Positions 22,254-34,739 of a stretch of DNA of 64,000 nucleotides are shown piece by piece (the first letter of the stretch is position 1; every line of letters starts with the position of its first letter). Source of the stretch: Limnanthes douglasii subsp. nivea (lineage: Eukaryota > Streptophyta > Magnoliopsida > Brassicales > Limnanthaceae); assembly GCA_036936605.1 (NCBI GenBank), contig JAUPFV010000004.1, positions 293,860,009 through 293,924,008 of the forward strand. Direction: 5' to 3'. The notes under the pieces are model-generated. The model was not told where the DNA came from, searched no databases, and saw only the letters and a program-made list of their open reading frames with translations. Made by a program: the position numbers and the translations under genes.

Positions 22254-22325
22254 AGTGACCTCATTTAGAGAGATATGATCTAAATGTTTGTGGCAAATGT
22301 GACCTCATTTAGAGAGATATGATCA
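22254..22325. repeat. Direct repeat of ~27 bp
   Basis: GTGACCTCATTTAGAGAG followed by ATATGATC occurs twice, about 46 bp apart. Confidence 0.8.
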
Positions 22326-22985
22326 TCATTGCACGATCTATTGTAATCCTTAGCAATACGGGAGGTGCCAACACACTAAATAATTGATTTTGCAATTCTT
22401 CTATGCATTCATTAACATTATCTATAACGATGTTTTACCATCACTTAATTTTAGCAATTTAAGGTATCTTTTAAATGAAAAAAAATTATGATGGTTGGAG
22501 CAATATCAATCCATCAAAGATCTTTAAGAACCGAATATAGATTGAAATTTAAAACTAAACTAAATGGTGTGAAAGAACAAATTTTAACACACTCGAGTCT
22601 TAAAATTTCACAGACCATAAGAAGTTGTCCAAAAAGTTTTAGAATAAATCTAGTTGTGATGCTAAATTTTACTAAACCTTCTTAAGATTTGAAACTTTGT
22701 GCAACGTAACTATCCTTCCTACTTACTTTTATTTTATTTAAATAATTAAAACCATGTAAGACCTATTTTTAATTGGGAAAATCCAAATCCATTTTCTGCA
22801 TTTATTGTTCAACGTTTACATTTATTCCATATAAAAAATCTCATTGTAACTGAATGAGATGGGAAGAACTGAAGTATAACGTAATGACTCCTTTATGAAA
22901 TAAAAATCGAAAATAAGCTTTATGTATGACCTTCTAATTGACCTATATCTGATTTTCTTATAAATTTCATCATTTATCTTATTTG

Positions 22986-23200
22986 TAATGAATTCTTAAT
23001 CTCTATTGTTTCCAGATTCAACTAACTTCGAAAAATCTAGAAAACTAAATCACCTGTAATCTCTAGTATTTCTGAATCTGACTAACTTGGAAAATATGGA
23101 AAATTTAAGCATTCAAAAATTTAATTGACAGTGAAGTCTTTGTCTCCACTATTTTGGTATTCAATTAACTTGGAAAAATATGGAAAATCTGAATTTTAGC
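22986..23200. repeat. Degenerate tandem repeat with AACTTGGAAAA core
   Basis: Three worn units share CTCTATTGTTTCC/CTCTAGTATTTCTG-type starts, CAACTAACTT(C/G)GAAAAA and ATGGAAAAT(C/T)T. Confidence 0.55.
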
Positions 23201-24454
23201 AATAAAATTTACAAGTGTATTAATTATATCTTTAGAAAATATGTCATAATATACTTAAATAATGTCTTACGGAGTATAATAATTGTATATGGTTGGATTT
23301 CAACATCTTTAATTTAGTCCATTTAAAATCCGTTTAAACTTCAGACTAAAGGGAAAAGTTGTCCACTAGCATAGTCTCATGGATATCATGGTATTCTTAA
23401 TGTACAAACATATCCCAATTTTACTCTACTAAATTAATTTTATAATTTGGAATTTATTCACCTGAAAGTTATAACTAAAACTTAAGTTTATTGAATACAT
23501 CAATAACTTAATTACCACATATTTGATGAATTTTATCAAGTTTTAAGTTCTAATATGCATTTATATGAACTGACTCGTCGTAATCTTTAACAGAGACGGT
23601 AGGCGTCAATGCATAAAGTAATTTTCTATACATATAATTTGATTTAATTTAAAGTTCGTACAACATTATTGTTAATAACACAATCTCATTTAAAGTTAAT
23701 CTAAAATAAAAAAATTCAAAATTGAATTATTTTTTATTTAGTATTGTTGGAATCACGACTGATATTTTCCCATTATATATTCAAGATTAACGTATTAGTT
23801 TTTTTAAAAATAAAACATAAAATTAACTAAAAGTATGGTTCATACATATGAACATGATATATTCCACAAGATTTTCATTTTACCATGAAAAATCGTACTG
23901 AGGTTATCATTGAATCCAAACAAAATGGACCAGATTCATAAATAACACTTAACCCATATAAAGATAAATCAAAAGACAATAAAATAGTCGATAAAAGAAT
24001 GCATATCGACAAAAACCAGAGTCATAAATAGAACAATAAAGACGCATAAGTTATGGACGTAAATCCTAAAACACCAAACCAATCGAATATAACATATTTC
24101 TCAAATGAAGGGAAGATAAAAGCAAATTACAATGCAAAAACGGGGGGGAGCCAAATACGAGAAAACCAATTGAAACCTACTAGAAGAGAGACATCACAAT
24201 AAAAAAATCTTGAATCGCTCGTAATAGTCAGGAGAAACCTAGAACTAATAATTTTAATGAGTATACTAAGCACAAGATTACATTAGCCAAACCACCTTAA
24301 ATGTAAAGAATCTAAATCGGACATCAGGAAACACATTGTGCGATACATTTGAAACGGGGACGAACTAAGAGACAAATATTCTTGAATTCTTCTTCTGCCA
24401 AACGCGGTAAATGACCGCAATAAAACAGACACGCAAAAAATGATGGTACGTAAA

Positions 24455-24766
24455 TGTTAGAATATTTTACAAAATTTGGAAAGCTAGATTCATGGAGTAA
24501 TAATTGGGGTCAACTATTGACCACCATAATTTGGGATTTCACATACTGTCCTTAATCTTCTCCCTATAAATCAGTGTATTAAGTTTCCTTGTATAGGCCT
24601 CTAAGTTCTCTATATATTGAGAGCCTTATTACCATTGCTAGTGAAATAAGCGCAACTTGTAATGATTTGATTCAATAAAAAACAGTTCAATACAAAAATG
24701 ATCATTTTCTAATAAAACACAAAACCATAGCCGTCTCCTGCGGCTACTTCTCTCTTTGTTTTAACA
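24455..24766 (+). repeat. 5' LTR of the copia element
   Basis: 312 bp, TG...CA ends. It contains a TATA-like CTATATATTGAG near 24610 and AATAAA at 24674. The 3' LTR lacks about 10 bp found here near 24658. Confidence 0.9.
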
Positions 24767-24781
24767 TGGTATCAGAGCAGG
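24767..24781 (+). promoter_or_regulatory. Primer-binding site (initiator tRNA-Met)
   Basis: TGGTATCAGAGCAGG begins at the first base after the LTR. Confidence 0.92.
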
Positions 24782-24804
24782 AATTGTGAACATCCTCAAT
24801 AAAG

Positions 24805-25870
24805 ATGGCTGGAAATGAAGTCGTGGTCAGTCAAATTCCTGATGAATTAACAATGCAAATTGCTGCCATTATGAGAAATGGTCTCGGAACACAACAACAA
24901 ACAACTAACCCCGAGAATTTATCCCTACAGATTAAACTTGGTGGTGACAACTATGCCCTATGGGCAAACATGATAAAGAAAGCAATTGGGAGAAGGGGGA
25001 GAGGTTCTCACATTACAGGGGAGCCGACACCTCCATCCAAAACTGACAACACATATATAAGGTGGGAACAAGATGATCAATGTGTTTTCACATGGATTAT
25101 CCGGAATCTTGAATCCAGCTTGATGAATAATATCTCGCAATATCCCACTGCAAAAGCCATCTGGGATGGGTTAGCCACCACATACGGTTCTGGTACAGAT
25201 TCGTTACAGGTGTTTGACCTTCATAAGAGGGTTAATTCATTAAGGCAAGGGTCCGATACACTAGAAGACTTGTTCCACAAACTACAGAACATCTGGATGT
25301 CTATAGATAGGCGAGATCCGAACCCTATGATAGACCCATAAGACATTCAGATCTACAATAAGAAGACTCAAGAACAAAGACTCTATCAATTTCTAATGGC
25401 GATTAATGACATGATGGAACCAGTCAAGAGAGATATCCTGAAAAAGGATCCTCTTCCTTCCATGGAAACAACATATGCTACAATACGAAGGGAAGTGGCC
25501 AGGCTTAATATACTAAAATCAAGTTCTTCTGATAGTGACTTGATTGAAATTGGAATGGGTTTGGCTGTTAAAGATTTTGCACAGAGGTTTAAATTCCGAT
25601 CAAAAGAGAAAGAAGATAAATCCAAGTTGTATTGCACTCATTGTGGGATGAAGAAACACACTAAAAAGATATGTTTCCAGCTGGTTGGTTATCCAGAATG
25701 GTGGGAGGACGGTCATAAGGAGAAAAATAACCAGTGTTTCAGATCTAATGTCAAACGGGCTTCGTCTACAAGTGGTGGTGAAGATCCGACTAAAAATGAG
25801 CAAGGAAGTGCCACTGGTTTTGGAGGAATGGCGGTGAACTCCTATGAAAAACTTGGAGGTAAAGGGTTTG
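24805..25870 (+). pseudogene. Copia gag
   Basis: Capsid/nucleocapsid part. MAGNEVVVSQIPDELTMQ starts 24 bases after the PBS. The copia gag N-terminal motif LKLGGDNYALWA-like (here IKLGGDNYALWANMIKKAI) is followed by UBN2-type helices (YPTAKAIWDGLATTYGSGTD, VFDLHKRVNSLRQG) and a zinc knuckle CTHCGMKKHTKKIC near 25630. A TAA at 25339-25341 interrupts the frame; the same frame goes on at once, so it is a single nonsense change. Confidence 0.85.
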
Positions 25871-28800
25871 AGAAATCAATGAATTGGATCTTCGATTGCG
25901 GGGCTACGGACACCATGTCTTATGATCCTAAAGACTTTGGTGACATGTCATCTCCAAAGAAGTCCCATATTGAGACTGCTAGTGGAGAAATTTGTGAAGT
26001 CAAAGGGGGAGGTTCAATTATTTTTTCGGAAAAATGGAAATTAAAAACTGCCTCTACATTCCTTCATTATCCTTAAAGTTATTATATGTTAGTCAAGTGA
26101 CAAAACAAATCAACTGTGCGGTTTTTATGTATCCATTTTTTTACATTTTACAGGACATTCGTACGAAGGAGATCATTGGACGTGGTACTGAACAAGAAGG
26201 TCTCTATTATGTTGATGAGGTAGTTCATAAGGGACATGCCATGCTTGCTCACAGAGCAACTGAAAGACAACTTTGGTTATGGCACCATCGACTTGGTCAT
26301 CCTTCTTTTAGCTATCTTAAAAGTTTGTTTCCTAGTCTTTTTTGAATAATTCCATTCATGAGAAATGTGAAACCTGCATTCTTGCAAAAAATCGCAGAGT
26401 TTCATTTAATCAAAGTAATACTAGAGTTGATTACGTTTTTTCGCTAATCCATTCTGATGTTTGGGGTCCAGTACCAAATTCCACTTACAATCAAATCAGA
26501 TACTTTGTTTTATTTGTGGATGATTTCTCAAGAATGACTTGGATATACTTCATAAAACATAAATCGGAAGTACCAAAAATATTTGTTTGTTTTTACAAAA
26601 TGATTTTGCTCAATTTGAAAAAAAATACAGATTCTCCATTCTGATAATGGAACAGAGTTTGTCAACCAAACAATGCATAATTTTTTCAAAACAAATGGTC
26701 TTATCCATCAAACCACTTGTCCAAACACACCTCACCAAAATGGTGCTTCAGAACGAAAAAATCGTACTTTACTTGAAAAAAAACTCATGCTATTATGATT
26801 GAATCTAGAGTTTCTCATTCTTTTTGGCCAGAACCTCTTGCTACAGCTACATATCTTGCAAATAGTCTACCAACCCCATGTCTAGGAAATAGAACTCCAT
26901 TACAAGTTCTTGCCACCCAATTTAAAATTCCATCTTTTATGACCTTACCACCTCGTGTCTTTTGTTGTTCGGTGTTTGTTCATATCCCTAAAACTAGTCG
27001 AAACAAACTTAATTTGTGTGCTCAAAAGTGTGTATTCGTTGGGTACGGTGTTCATCAAATGGGATATCGGTGTTACAATCCGGTTACTCGTCGAATTCAT
27101 GTCACCATGGACTGTGACTTCTTAGAATCTGTTTATTTTTTTGACCACCAATCTCGTGCTCAGGGGGAGAAAGTAAGTGAATCACTCGACTGGTTGCTAT
27201 ATGAAAGTTACTTTGAGGATGTGCCGATAGAGTCGGTAGATGGTGCTACCGAGCAGGCCTCTTCCAACATAAAGGAGACTGACGAGGCAGTTCTTATCAC
27301 CAATGAATCTCCCGAAGACAATGTCCAACAAGAAATAAATGCCATGGATACTACCAGCGAATCAGCCGAAGAAAATGTCCATCAAGAGGTAAACAATTTA
27401 CAATGTCATAATTCACACTATGCTACTGACCATGACATTTCAGGAAGTTCATTTGTTGAAACTCAAATTCCGTTTTTTCCCCCAAGAAAAAATAGAGGGG
27501 TTCCTCCTGACCGGTATTCACCGGAACACGTTCCTCGTGCTTTTACATATCCGGTAAAAACGGACAGGAAAGGAATGACGAAGATTGCAAAGGCGTTTTC
27601 AGCTACTATTCTCTCTGAACAAATCCCTAAAACAACTCAAGAAGCTAAGAAGATGACTGAATGACATGAGGCAATGAATACTGAAATGGAAGCTCTAAAA
27701 AGGAATGGTACATGGGAGAATTGTGTGTTACCACAAGGGAAGAAAGCAGTCGGGTGTAGATGGGCGTTTAATATAAAATATAAATCCAATGGCACCATTG
27801 AGCGACACAAGGAAAGATTGGTTGCCAAAGGATATACACAAACATATGGTATAGACTAATCTGAAACGTTCTCTCCGGTTGCAAAGATTGACACTATCAA
27901 AGTTTTACTTTCAATAGCCGCGAATAAAGCTTCGCCTCTTCATCAATTTGATGTAAAGAATGCTTTCTTACATGAAGACTTGGAAGAAGAGGTATATATG
28001 GAACCCCCACCAGGGTTCTCTGATGGTTTTCAAGAAAATGAGGTATGTAAACTGAAAAATGCATTATATGGGCTCAAACAGTCTCCTCGTGCTTGGTTTG
28101 GGAGATTTACAGTGGCAATGAAGCAGTATAGCTACAAACAGAGTAATGGGGATCATACCTTGTTTTACATAAAGAGAGGAGAATTAGTCACTTGTCTTAT
28201 AATTTATGTCGACGATATTATTATAACGGGGAATGACGAAGAAGAAATTAGCTCTCTTAGGAAAAACCTCTTCAAGGAGTTCGAAATGAAAGACCTTGGG
28301 GGATTGAAGTATTTCCTAGGAATCGAGGTTCTTAGGTCAAGTGGAGGGATTTATATCTCCCAACGGAAACATATATTGGATTTATTAGTTGAAGTTGGCA
28401 TGGTGGATTGCAAACCAAATGACACTCCTATGGTTGTGAATTACAAACTAAATATAATTGAAGGGGCCAGACCAGCGAGTAAAGAAAGGTACCAAAGGTT
28501 GGTGGGAAAATTGATTTACTTGGCTCACGCTTGACCCGACATTGCATACGCGGTGGGAGTAGTGAGCCAGTTCATGCATCATCCTCAAGAACACCATATG
28601 GAGGCAGTAATGAGGATTATTCGATATCTCAAAGGCACACCAGGAAGAGGCATAATTTTTAAGAAAAATGGACACCTTGATGTTGAAGTATTCACAGATG
28701 CTGATTGGGGAGGGAATCTTAACGACAAGCGATCAACTGCTGGCTACTTTACACTTCTTTGAGGTAACTTGGTGACTTGGAGGAGTAAGAAATAGAAAGT

Positions 28801-29150
28801 AGTATTATTGTCAAGTGCTGAATAAGAATTTAGAGGAATCGTTAAGGGGATTACCGAGATACTTTGGTTAAAGAAGATAATGAAAGAAATCGGATCCCAT
28901 CTGAAGTGTCCAACTCAGTTAATGTGCGATAATAAAGTTACGGTTAAAATTTGAGAACCCGGTACAGCACGATATAACAAAGCACGTTGAAATAGATAGG
29001 CACTTCATAAAAGAAAAGATTGAAGATGGGACAGTCGAACTTCTGTTTGTTAGATCCGAAGACCAACTGGCAGACGTCCTGACAAAAGCGGTTGCTGCAA
29101 GAACATTCGAATCAGTTTTATCCAAGTTGGGTATTGGTGATCCCACTACA
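25871..29150 (+). pseudogene. Copia pol: protease, integrase, RT, RNase H
   Basis: Protease: WIFDCGATDTMSYD at about 25885. GAG-pre-integrase: LWHHRLGHPSFSYL near 26275. Integrase: zinc motif (KCETC), SDVWGP near 26455, DNGTEF near 26643 and QNGASERKNR near 26740, so D, D and E are present. RT: FNIKYKSNGTIERHK, QFDVKNAFLHEDLEEEVYME, YGLKQSPRAWF and YVDDIIITGND near 28207. RNase H: DADWGGNLNDKRSTAGY. Breaks: one-base shifts near 26035, 26340, 26640 and 26790; stops at 27662-27664, 27857-27859, 28532-28534, 28760-28762 and several later. Several stops fit C-to-T or G-to-A change (for example W to TGA). Confidence 0.88.
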
Positions 29151-29151
29151 C

Positions 29152-29165
29152 AACTTGAGGGGAAG
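29152..29165 (+). promoter_or_regulatory. Polypurine tract of the copia element
   Basis: ACTTGAGGGGAAG lies directly before the 3' LTR; plus-strand DNA priming normally starts here. Confidence 0.8.
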
Positions 29166-29467
29166 TGTTAGAATATTCGACTAAATTTGGAATGTTGGAT
29201 TCATGGAGTAATAATTGGGGTCAACTATTGACAACTATAATTTGGGATTTCACATACTGTCCTTAATCTTCTCCCTATAAATCAGTGTATTAAGTTTCCT
29301 TGTATAGACCTCTAAGTTCTCTATATATTGAGAGCCTTATTACTATTGCTAGTGAAACAAGCGCAACTTTGATTCAATAAAAAAACAGTTTAATACAAAA
29401 AAATACATTTTCTAATAAAATACAAAACCTTAGCCGCCTCGTGCGACTACTTCTCTTTGTTTTAACA
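29166..29467 (+). repeat. 3' LTR of the copia element
   Basis: 302 bp, roughly 93 percent like the 5' LTR by eye. Followed by the TSD GTAAA. Confidence 0.9.
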
Positions 29468-29472
29468 GTAAA

Positions 29473-30134
29473 ACTATCCTATATCGAAAAAAGCAAATTC
29501 TACCATCAATAATTAACACTAGCCTGGACAACCACCAAAATACCCCACATCTAAACACGAGCGTAAATAACATAATTAATAATTCATCACTCAAATTGCA
29601 TAATATAAATTTTAAAAGAAAAAAGTAGTATACCCTAACTAATAAACTTGTAATACTTATGACAACCAGATCCTGTCTACCATCAATAGACATATTATAG
29701 GAACATGTTTTTGACTTATCAATATAATTAGTTTTGATTCTATTTTGAGAAGCAAATTATTGCGACTCGATAAATAAAAAATCCCAATAATAAAAAAAAA
29801 TAGTCGAAGAGCAATGGTTTAAAAGTAAAATATTCCGTATATTATTCCGGTATCAAAAGCCTTCGAGGTGGTACCAAAAGTTTTACGACTCTGTCAACCA
29901 AGGTCGGTTGAGTCGATAGATTATTTTGACGACATTTAATGATATTAATTGCTGCTACTGTGCCAATAAGAGATTGTGACTGAAATCCAAAGAACAAAGG
30001 GTAACATTGTAACGTGTGTTGTTATTTGTTGTTTTGAAAAAATAAGGATTTATAATTATCCGTACCAAAAATATAAACTAACTGAAATATAATATATATA
30101 TTATATAAATAAATGATAAACAAATCTAATCACG
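29473..30134. other. Non-coding AT-rich stretch
   Basis: No ORF with recognisable motifs. It begins with the copia 3' TSD flank and ends at the foldback element. Confidence 0.5.
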
Positions 30135-30448
30135 GTTAGTCTTTCATGTTTATTTTTGAGATTAAATTAGACTTTTATTTTTATTTTTGTTTTTCATCTA
30201 TCTTTTTCATTTGAGAAATTTGTACAATAAGTGGTCTGTATATTTTGGAGAGCAAAAATGACACAAATTATGGAATTTAGAGACAAAAACGATATAAAAT
30301 TTGGGATTTAAATGTCCCATGCCAGTTTTTAAATGGTTTACATGTGCAGGGACTAATCGTGCAAATTTCTCAAACGAAAAGGATGGACGAAAGACAAAAA
30401 TGAAGATGAAAGACTACTTTAATACAAAAGGTAAACATGGAGACGAAC
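30135..30448. mobile_element. Foldback / MITE-like element with ~90 bp inverted arms
   Basis: The left arm (about 30135-30235: GTTAGTCTTTCATGTTTA ... TTTGAGAAATTTGTACAA) pairs with the reverse complement of the right arm (about 30345-30448: GTGCAAATTTCTCAAACG ... TAAACATGGAGACGAAC), roughly 80 percent matched by eye. Size and lack of coding are MITE-like; superfamily and TSD could not be fixed. Confidence 0.6.
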
Positions 30449-30526
30449 AGTAACTTTTAGCCCGAAATTAGTTATTTGAGTTGTTATTTTAAAATAAATA
30501 CAGTTGTTATTGAGTTTTTCAACAGG

Positions 30527-30688
30527 TTAATAAGTCTGGGACCGGTACCGATTTAGAGAATAGATTGAGAGCTGAGATTTCGAACCGATAATTTTTTTAT
30601 CGACCGATTAATAAGTCTGGGACTGGTACCGATTTAGAGAATAGATTGAGAGTTGAGATTTCAAACCGATAATTTTTTTATCGATCTG
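30527..30688. repeat. Tandem duplication, 2 x 81 bp
   Basis: TTAATAAGTCTGGGACCG starts unit one and the near-identical unit two starts at 30608. Few differences, so fairly recent. Confidence 0.88.
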
Positions 30689-30835
30689 GAACGGCAGATT
30701 TAGTAACCCGTCCCATCAAAAAGATATATAATTTTTGTTCATTTTAAATATGATTTTAACTAAAATCCTAAAAAATTGATAAATTAACAAATTCGTTCAT
30801 TAAGAGTCAGACCGAACCAAACGACTTGACTATTA

Positions 30836-31233
30836 ATAAATTGGTTTTGTACTATAGTATTTGGCTCACCTTCAGTTAGCCGTCCAGACTTGACCCATCC
30901 GATAACTTACCGAACCAATCCAATAACACTACTAAAAACAAGTGACTAACCCTCCAATAAAAATATTTAATTACAAATATTAACACAACCGTATTTATCA
31001 TATAAAAAATGATAAATATCAAAAGCAAAATAGGAATAAATTGGTTTTGTATTATAATATTTGGCTCACCTTCAGTTAGCCGTCCAGACTTGACCCATCC
31101 GGTAACTTACCGAACCGATCCAACAATACTACTAAAAACAAGCGATTAACCCTCCAATAAAAATATTTAATTACAAATATTAACACAACCGTATTTATCA
31201 TTTAAAAAATGATAAATATAAAAGCAAAATATG
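30836..31233. repeat. Tandem duplication, 2 x 199 bp
   Basis: Units 30836-31034 and 31035-31233 start AATAAATTGGTTTTGT and share TTAGCCGTCCAGACTTGACC. Each includes the small inverted repeat ATTTATCAT / ATGATAAAT. About 95 percent identical by eye. Confidence 0.88.
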
Positions 31234-32579
31234 AATAAATTAGAGTTTAATTATAAAAATAATACGTCAATTGTTCTATAATTTGTTTCTTTTGAGTGTT
31301 TTTAGACTAGAGTAATCAAATAATACATCAGTTGTTTTATAATTTATTTTACTAAGAATAAAATATATTATTATTTTAAGTAAAATAGAAATTATATTAA
31401 AATGATAATGTTGGATAAAATATATTGTTAAATGGTCTTAGAGTAAATTTTTTATTAAACACTCTAATAATAATATTTTGTTTTAGACTCAAAGATGTAA
31501 GTGTTTAAATAAATATTCGAAAAACATTTATTGCTTTTTCTGCGGAGCGCTGCACCTAATATGATATGTAATTAAATAACCAATTGATTGGATAGTAACA
31601 TAACATGGCCGGCAAACAAAGTATATTTAAGAACGAGTCCAATTATAAAAGAAATATAAAGTTTTAACAAAACGAATTTTTTAGATAAAATAATTGTCAT
31701 TTTTATATCTAATAAATTTGTATCTAATTTGGCTAATTTTGTAAAATGTTATAGGTTATAAGTGGATGGTTCGCTTTCTTTTATCATTGTATAATTAGTA
31801 ATAATATTTTTATATTTTTAAAATAATTACATAATATATATAAACATATTTCGACTATCCCAAATTTACGTAATATGTATTTGTTTGTGTTAGAGTTATT
31901 ATTAGAATGGTTTTAAAGATACTAAGTATGAATGTAACTTATTTTGAAGATTTTTTATTGGAATGTTTAATCTAGATGAAGATAAAATATTTGTTTATAC
32001 AAATGTAACTGACGTTCGGTTTCAAGTGGACTAACATGTAAGTATACGAATATCATGAATTTTATAGTGTAGATAATAGTTGAATTGATGTGAACGAAGG
32101 ATGATCCTTCAATTTAGTGTTATAGTTATAAGTCCCTAAAAATCCAATAAGGTTGTGGTCTTATGTGGGTACGGGATGTTAAAAATTTATGGATCTTCTC
32201 ATACTTAATGATGTATTTGACTATTGTTGACAAACGGTCCAATTAATTAGTAATCAGATAAATAAAATAAATAAGATTGATATGAGAAACTATTTATGGA
32301 TGTAATTGTGTCCATACCATATCAAATTCAGATTTGATAAATGAGTGAATCCAGATATTGACACTTAAGTCTAAATTATAAGGTTATGGTCTAATTTGTG
32401 AACAAACAATTAGTCAGGTTATGGTCTATGGTCACAATTATGAAACTTAGGTATATGATTGCAATTTGGGTTACATCCCCAATCTCAAATCATATATAAA
32501 GATTAAGATAAGTGCAATTTTATTTCATTCACTCACATACATATTCTCACCGCGTTGTTGGTTAAAATACCTAAAAATA
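31234..32579. other. Non-coding AT-rich stretch, probably including LTR sequence at its right end
   Basis: No coding signal. From about 32100 the sequence has features of LTR DNA (ATGTGGGTACGGGATG, a TATA-like CATATATAAAG near 32490) and it leads into the PBS at 32821. Confidence 0.45.
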
Positions 32580-34085
32580 TAGAATTAGTTTTTATATCAA
32601 GATCTTCAATGAGGAGCATAAGATACAACAATGATTCAGTAAATGATTCAGCAAATCAGTAGATGATTCACTAAGAGATTCAGCAAATTAGAAACAAAAA
32701 ACTAGATCAATAATAAATCTAAGTATTTTATTTTGCCTTCACGGATGTATTAAAATCTAATAAAGATTATATGTTATTGGTTAAATTAGGGCTTATGCAA
32801 TGTAAAACCTATTTATCGATTGGTATCAGAGTTTTTCCCTTCAGATTGGATGATATGATTTATTCTTAAATCAATTATTCATTATGTAATTTTAGTTTTC
32901 TCGTAAACGATCCACACATTTGAGAATTTTTTGTTGATTGAGTAGGTACATATGTGAATCTAGGGGTTACAGTTGCATGACTAATTAGTTTGTTAAGGAT
33001 AAAACATGTTAGGATATATGCTTTATCAATTAAGATTGTTTTCTAGATGAAAATTAAGTTTTTTATCTCGATTTGGGATCAGTTGCTGTGGTAAAAAGAG
33101 CATTGTTGCAACATATAAAACTAATATCGTGTTAGAAGCAAGACAATGGCAATTTGTCGCACAACCCCTTATGCTTCCGCGAGAAAATCATTGTTAGACG
33201 ATCACAATAATTTTTAATATTTTTGTGACAACTGCGGGATGTGCCGCCGCATCAACCATAGTTTTCGCGACGACACCGAGTTTAAAAGAGCTCGTTGCAT
33301 CTTGGAACCTTGTGTGCGCTTTGAGGGGATTTTCTTCGGACCTGAGCCACATGTTATGTTTCGATTATTCAATTTGTATGTTCTATGTTGATTGCATGAC
33401 TAAACTTTCTTATCTTAGGTAAGTGAGTCATAAAGCCAACATATCGCCAAAGTGGTCCATGTTGGTGAATTGATAAACTGAAGGTTTTGACGAGTTTATG
33501 ATTAATACTGTTAAAAGTACTATAAGACAAAAATGTGGTTAAATTTTGTTATAATTAATCATGAACATGATACTATCAATTGTGAATTGGTAATTAAGTG
33601 GTTAATTAAAAATAGGAAAATCCCAAATGAGGGGTTTCCCGAATTAAGTCGATTAAAGTTCAATCAAGAATAAATTTTCTTAAACTTGTACAAAGATATG
33701 TTAATATATTTGTACAAAATTATATTATTAGCGATGCAAGATATGTTTTACATGAAATATTCGATATTCAAAAAGTATAACTAAATCTTCTTTCAAAATC
33801 TGCAATCAGAAGCAGAAGATACATCAGCGATTCAATAAAATATTTGATGGATACAGTAATTCACTAAGAGTTTCAACAGATTAGTATATATAATGATTGA
33901 CTAACAGATTCAATAGATCATAAAAAAAATGCAAAATCAAGAAAAATGTGAAGAAAAATTATATCATTTACATATTATAAATATTCTATTCAACATATAT
34001 GGATGTGTTCAAATCTAAATGATATTATGTGTTAGTAATCATATTAGAGTTTATGCAATATAAACACATATGATAAGAATATCAT
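32580..34085 (+). mobile_element. Remnant of a small or deleted LTR element
   Basis: 32580-32820 and about 33780-34075 are related: both have CAGAAG/GCATAAGATACA, repeated GATTCAG/GATTCACTAAGAGATTCA phrases, GGATGTATT/GGATGTGTT and (G)TTATGCAAT(G)TA near the end. The first copy is followed by TGGTATCAGAG (32821-32831), a tRNA-Met PBS. Only ~600 bp separates PBS and second copy, with no pol. Reading: a nonautonomous or internally deleted LTR element; the outer borders are not defined. Confidence 0.45.
32821..32831 (+). promoter_or_regulatory. Primer-binding site of the LTR remnant
   Basis: TGGTATCAGAG preceded by a possible LTR end. Confidence 0.6.
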
Positions 34086-34739
34086 ACTGTAGCACCATAG
34101 TCCAGTGGGTGAGTTCAGTAGAAATGAAGAGTTTAAAGGTTCTATTTTGTCTAAGTACATTCATAAGTAGTGAGGTATAAATAAAAATAAAATGAGAAAG
34201 AACAATATCGTATTCTTTCTTTTATGTCTTCTCATTCATCTTTATAAACCCTAAACTCTAAAATTCTGCTCCAATCCATTGAACGTTGTTAATCGCTACT
34301 ACTTCAAACATGTAAATTGTTCAACGACTCATGTTTCATGGAAAGATCTGCAACTCTGATATCAAATCATATGTTGTATGTAAATGTAACATTTCTCAAT
34401 GTTTTCATTAAAACACACATGATGTCTTCAGGTATTTTCTTTTGTGTTATTCTGCCTCCATATATAGTATCCATATATGGATCTAAATCTGAATACTCTT
34501 CACTGTTCAGTGCAATAGAAGAGTAAGCCATAAAAATACGAATCAATAAGATATCAATAGATGATCTGATGTTTAGAGGAGAGGATGTCAGGCATGTAGG
34601 TGCAAAGCGTCGTCGTTGTGAAAACAAATCCAAAATCACGGTGGTGTTACCATGGGTAGTAGAGGGTGACGATGATGATTTTAGAAACAAAATAGCTAGG
34701 TTTTCTCACACAAAGCGGTAAATGAAGTAAATTATCTCA
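34086..34739. other. Non-coding stretch with a PBS-like site on the minus strand
   Basis: TTTGATATCAGAGTTGCAG (minus, about 34348-34366) resembles a tRNA-Met primer site and hints at another LTR fragment upstream on that strand. A 107-codon ORF (34690-34367, minus) has no recognisable motif, and I do not call it a gene. Confidence 0.35.

Larger units (their letters stand above)
19761..24454. other. Long AT-rich non-coding stretch with worn repeats
   Basis: No ORF above background is convincing. Phrases such as CACTCCCACTAAATTTT (19829) and CAACTCCCACTGAGCAAGTG (20626) are typical of untranslated parts of plant LTR elements, so old retroelement DNA is likely but not proven. Degenerate tandem repeats lie at 21264-21595 and 22986-23200, and a short direct repeat at 22254-22325. 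The ORFs at 20033 and 22488 have no recognisable motif. Confidence 0.5.
24455..29467 (+). mobile_element. Ty1/copia LTR retrotransposon, complete but inactivated (5.0 kb)
   Basis: LTRs at 24455-24766 and 29166-29467 begin TGTTAGAATATT and end GTTTTAACA; the TSD GTAAA flanks the element (24450-24454 and 29468-29472). PBS TGGTATCAGAGC follows the 5' LTR. Order inside is gag, protease, integrase, RT, RNase H, which is the copia order. The LTRs differ at about 20 positions and pol holds many stops and frameshifts, so the copy is old. Confidence 0.93.

Noticed and set aside
34367..34690. 107-codon minus-strand ORF
   Set aside because: No recognisable domain, no splice or promoter context; next to a PBS-like word, so more likely LTR debris.
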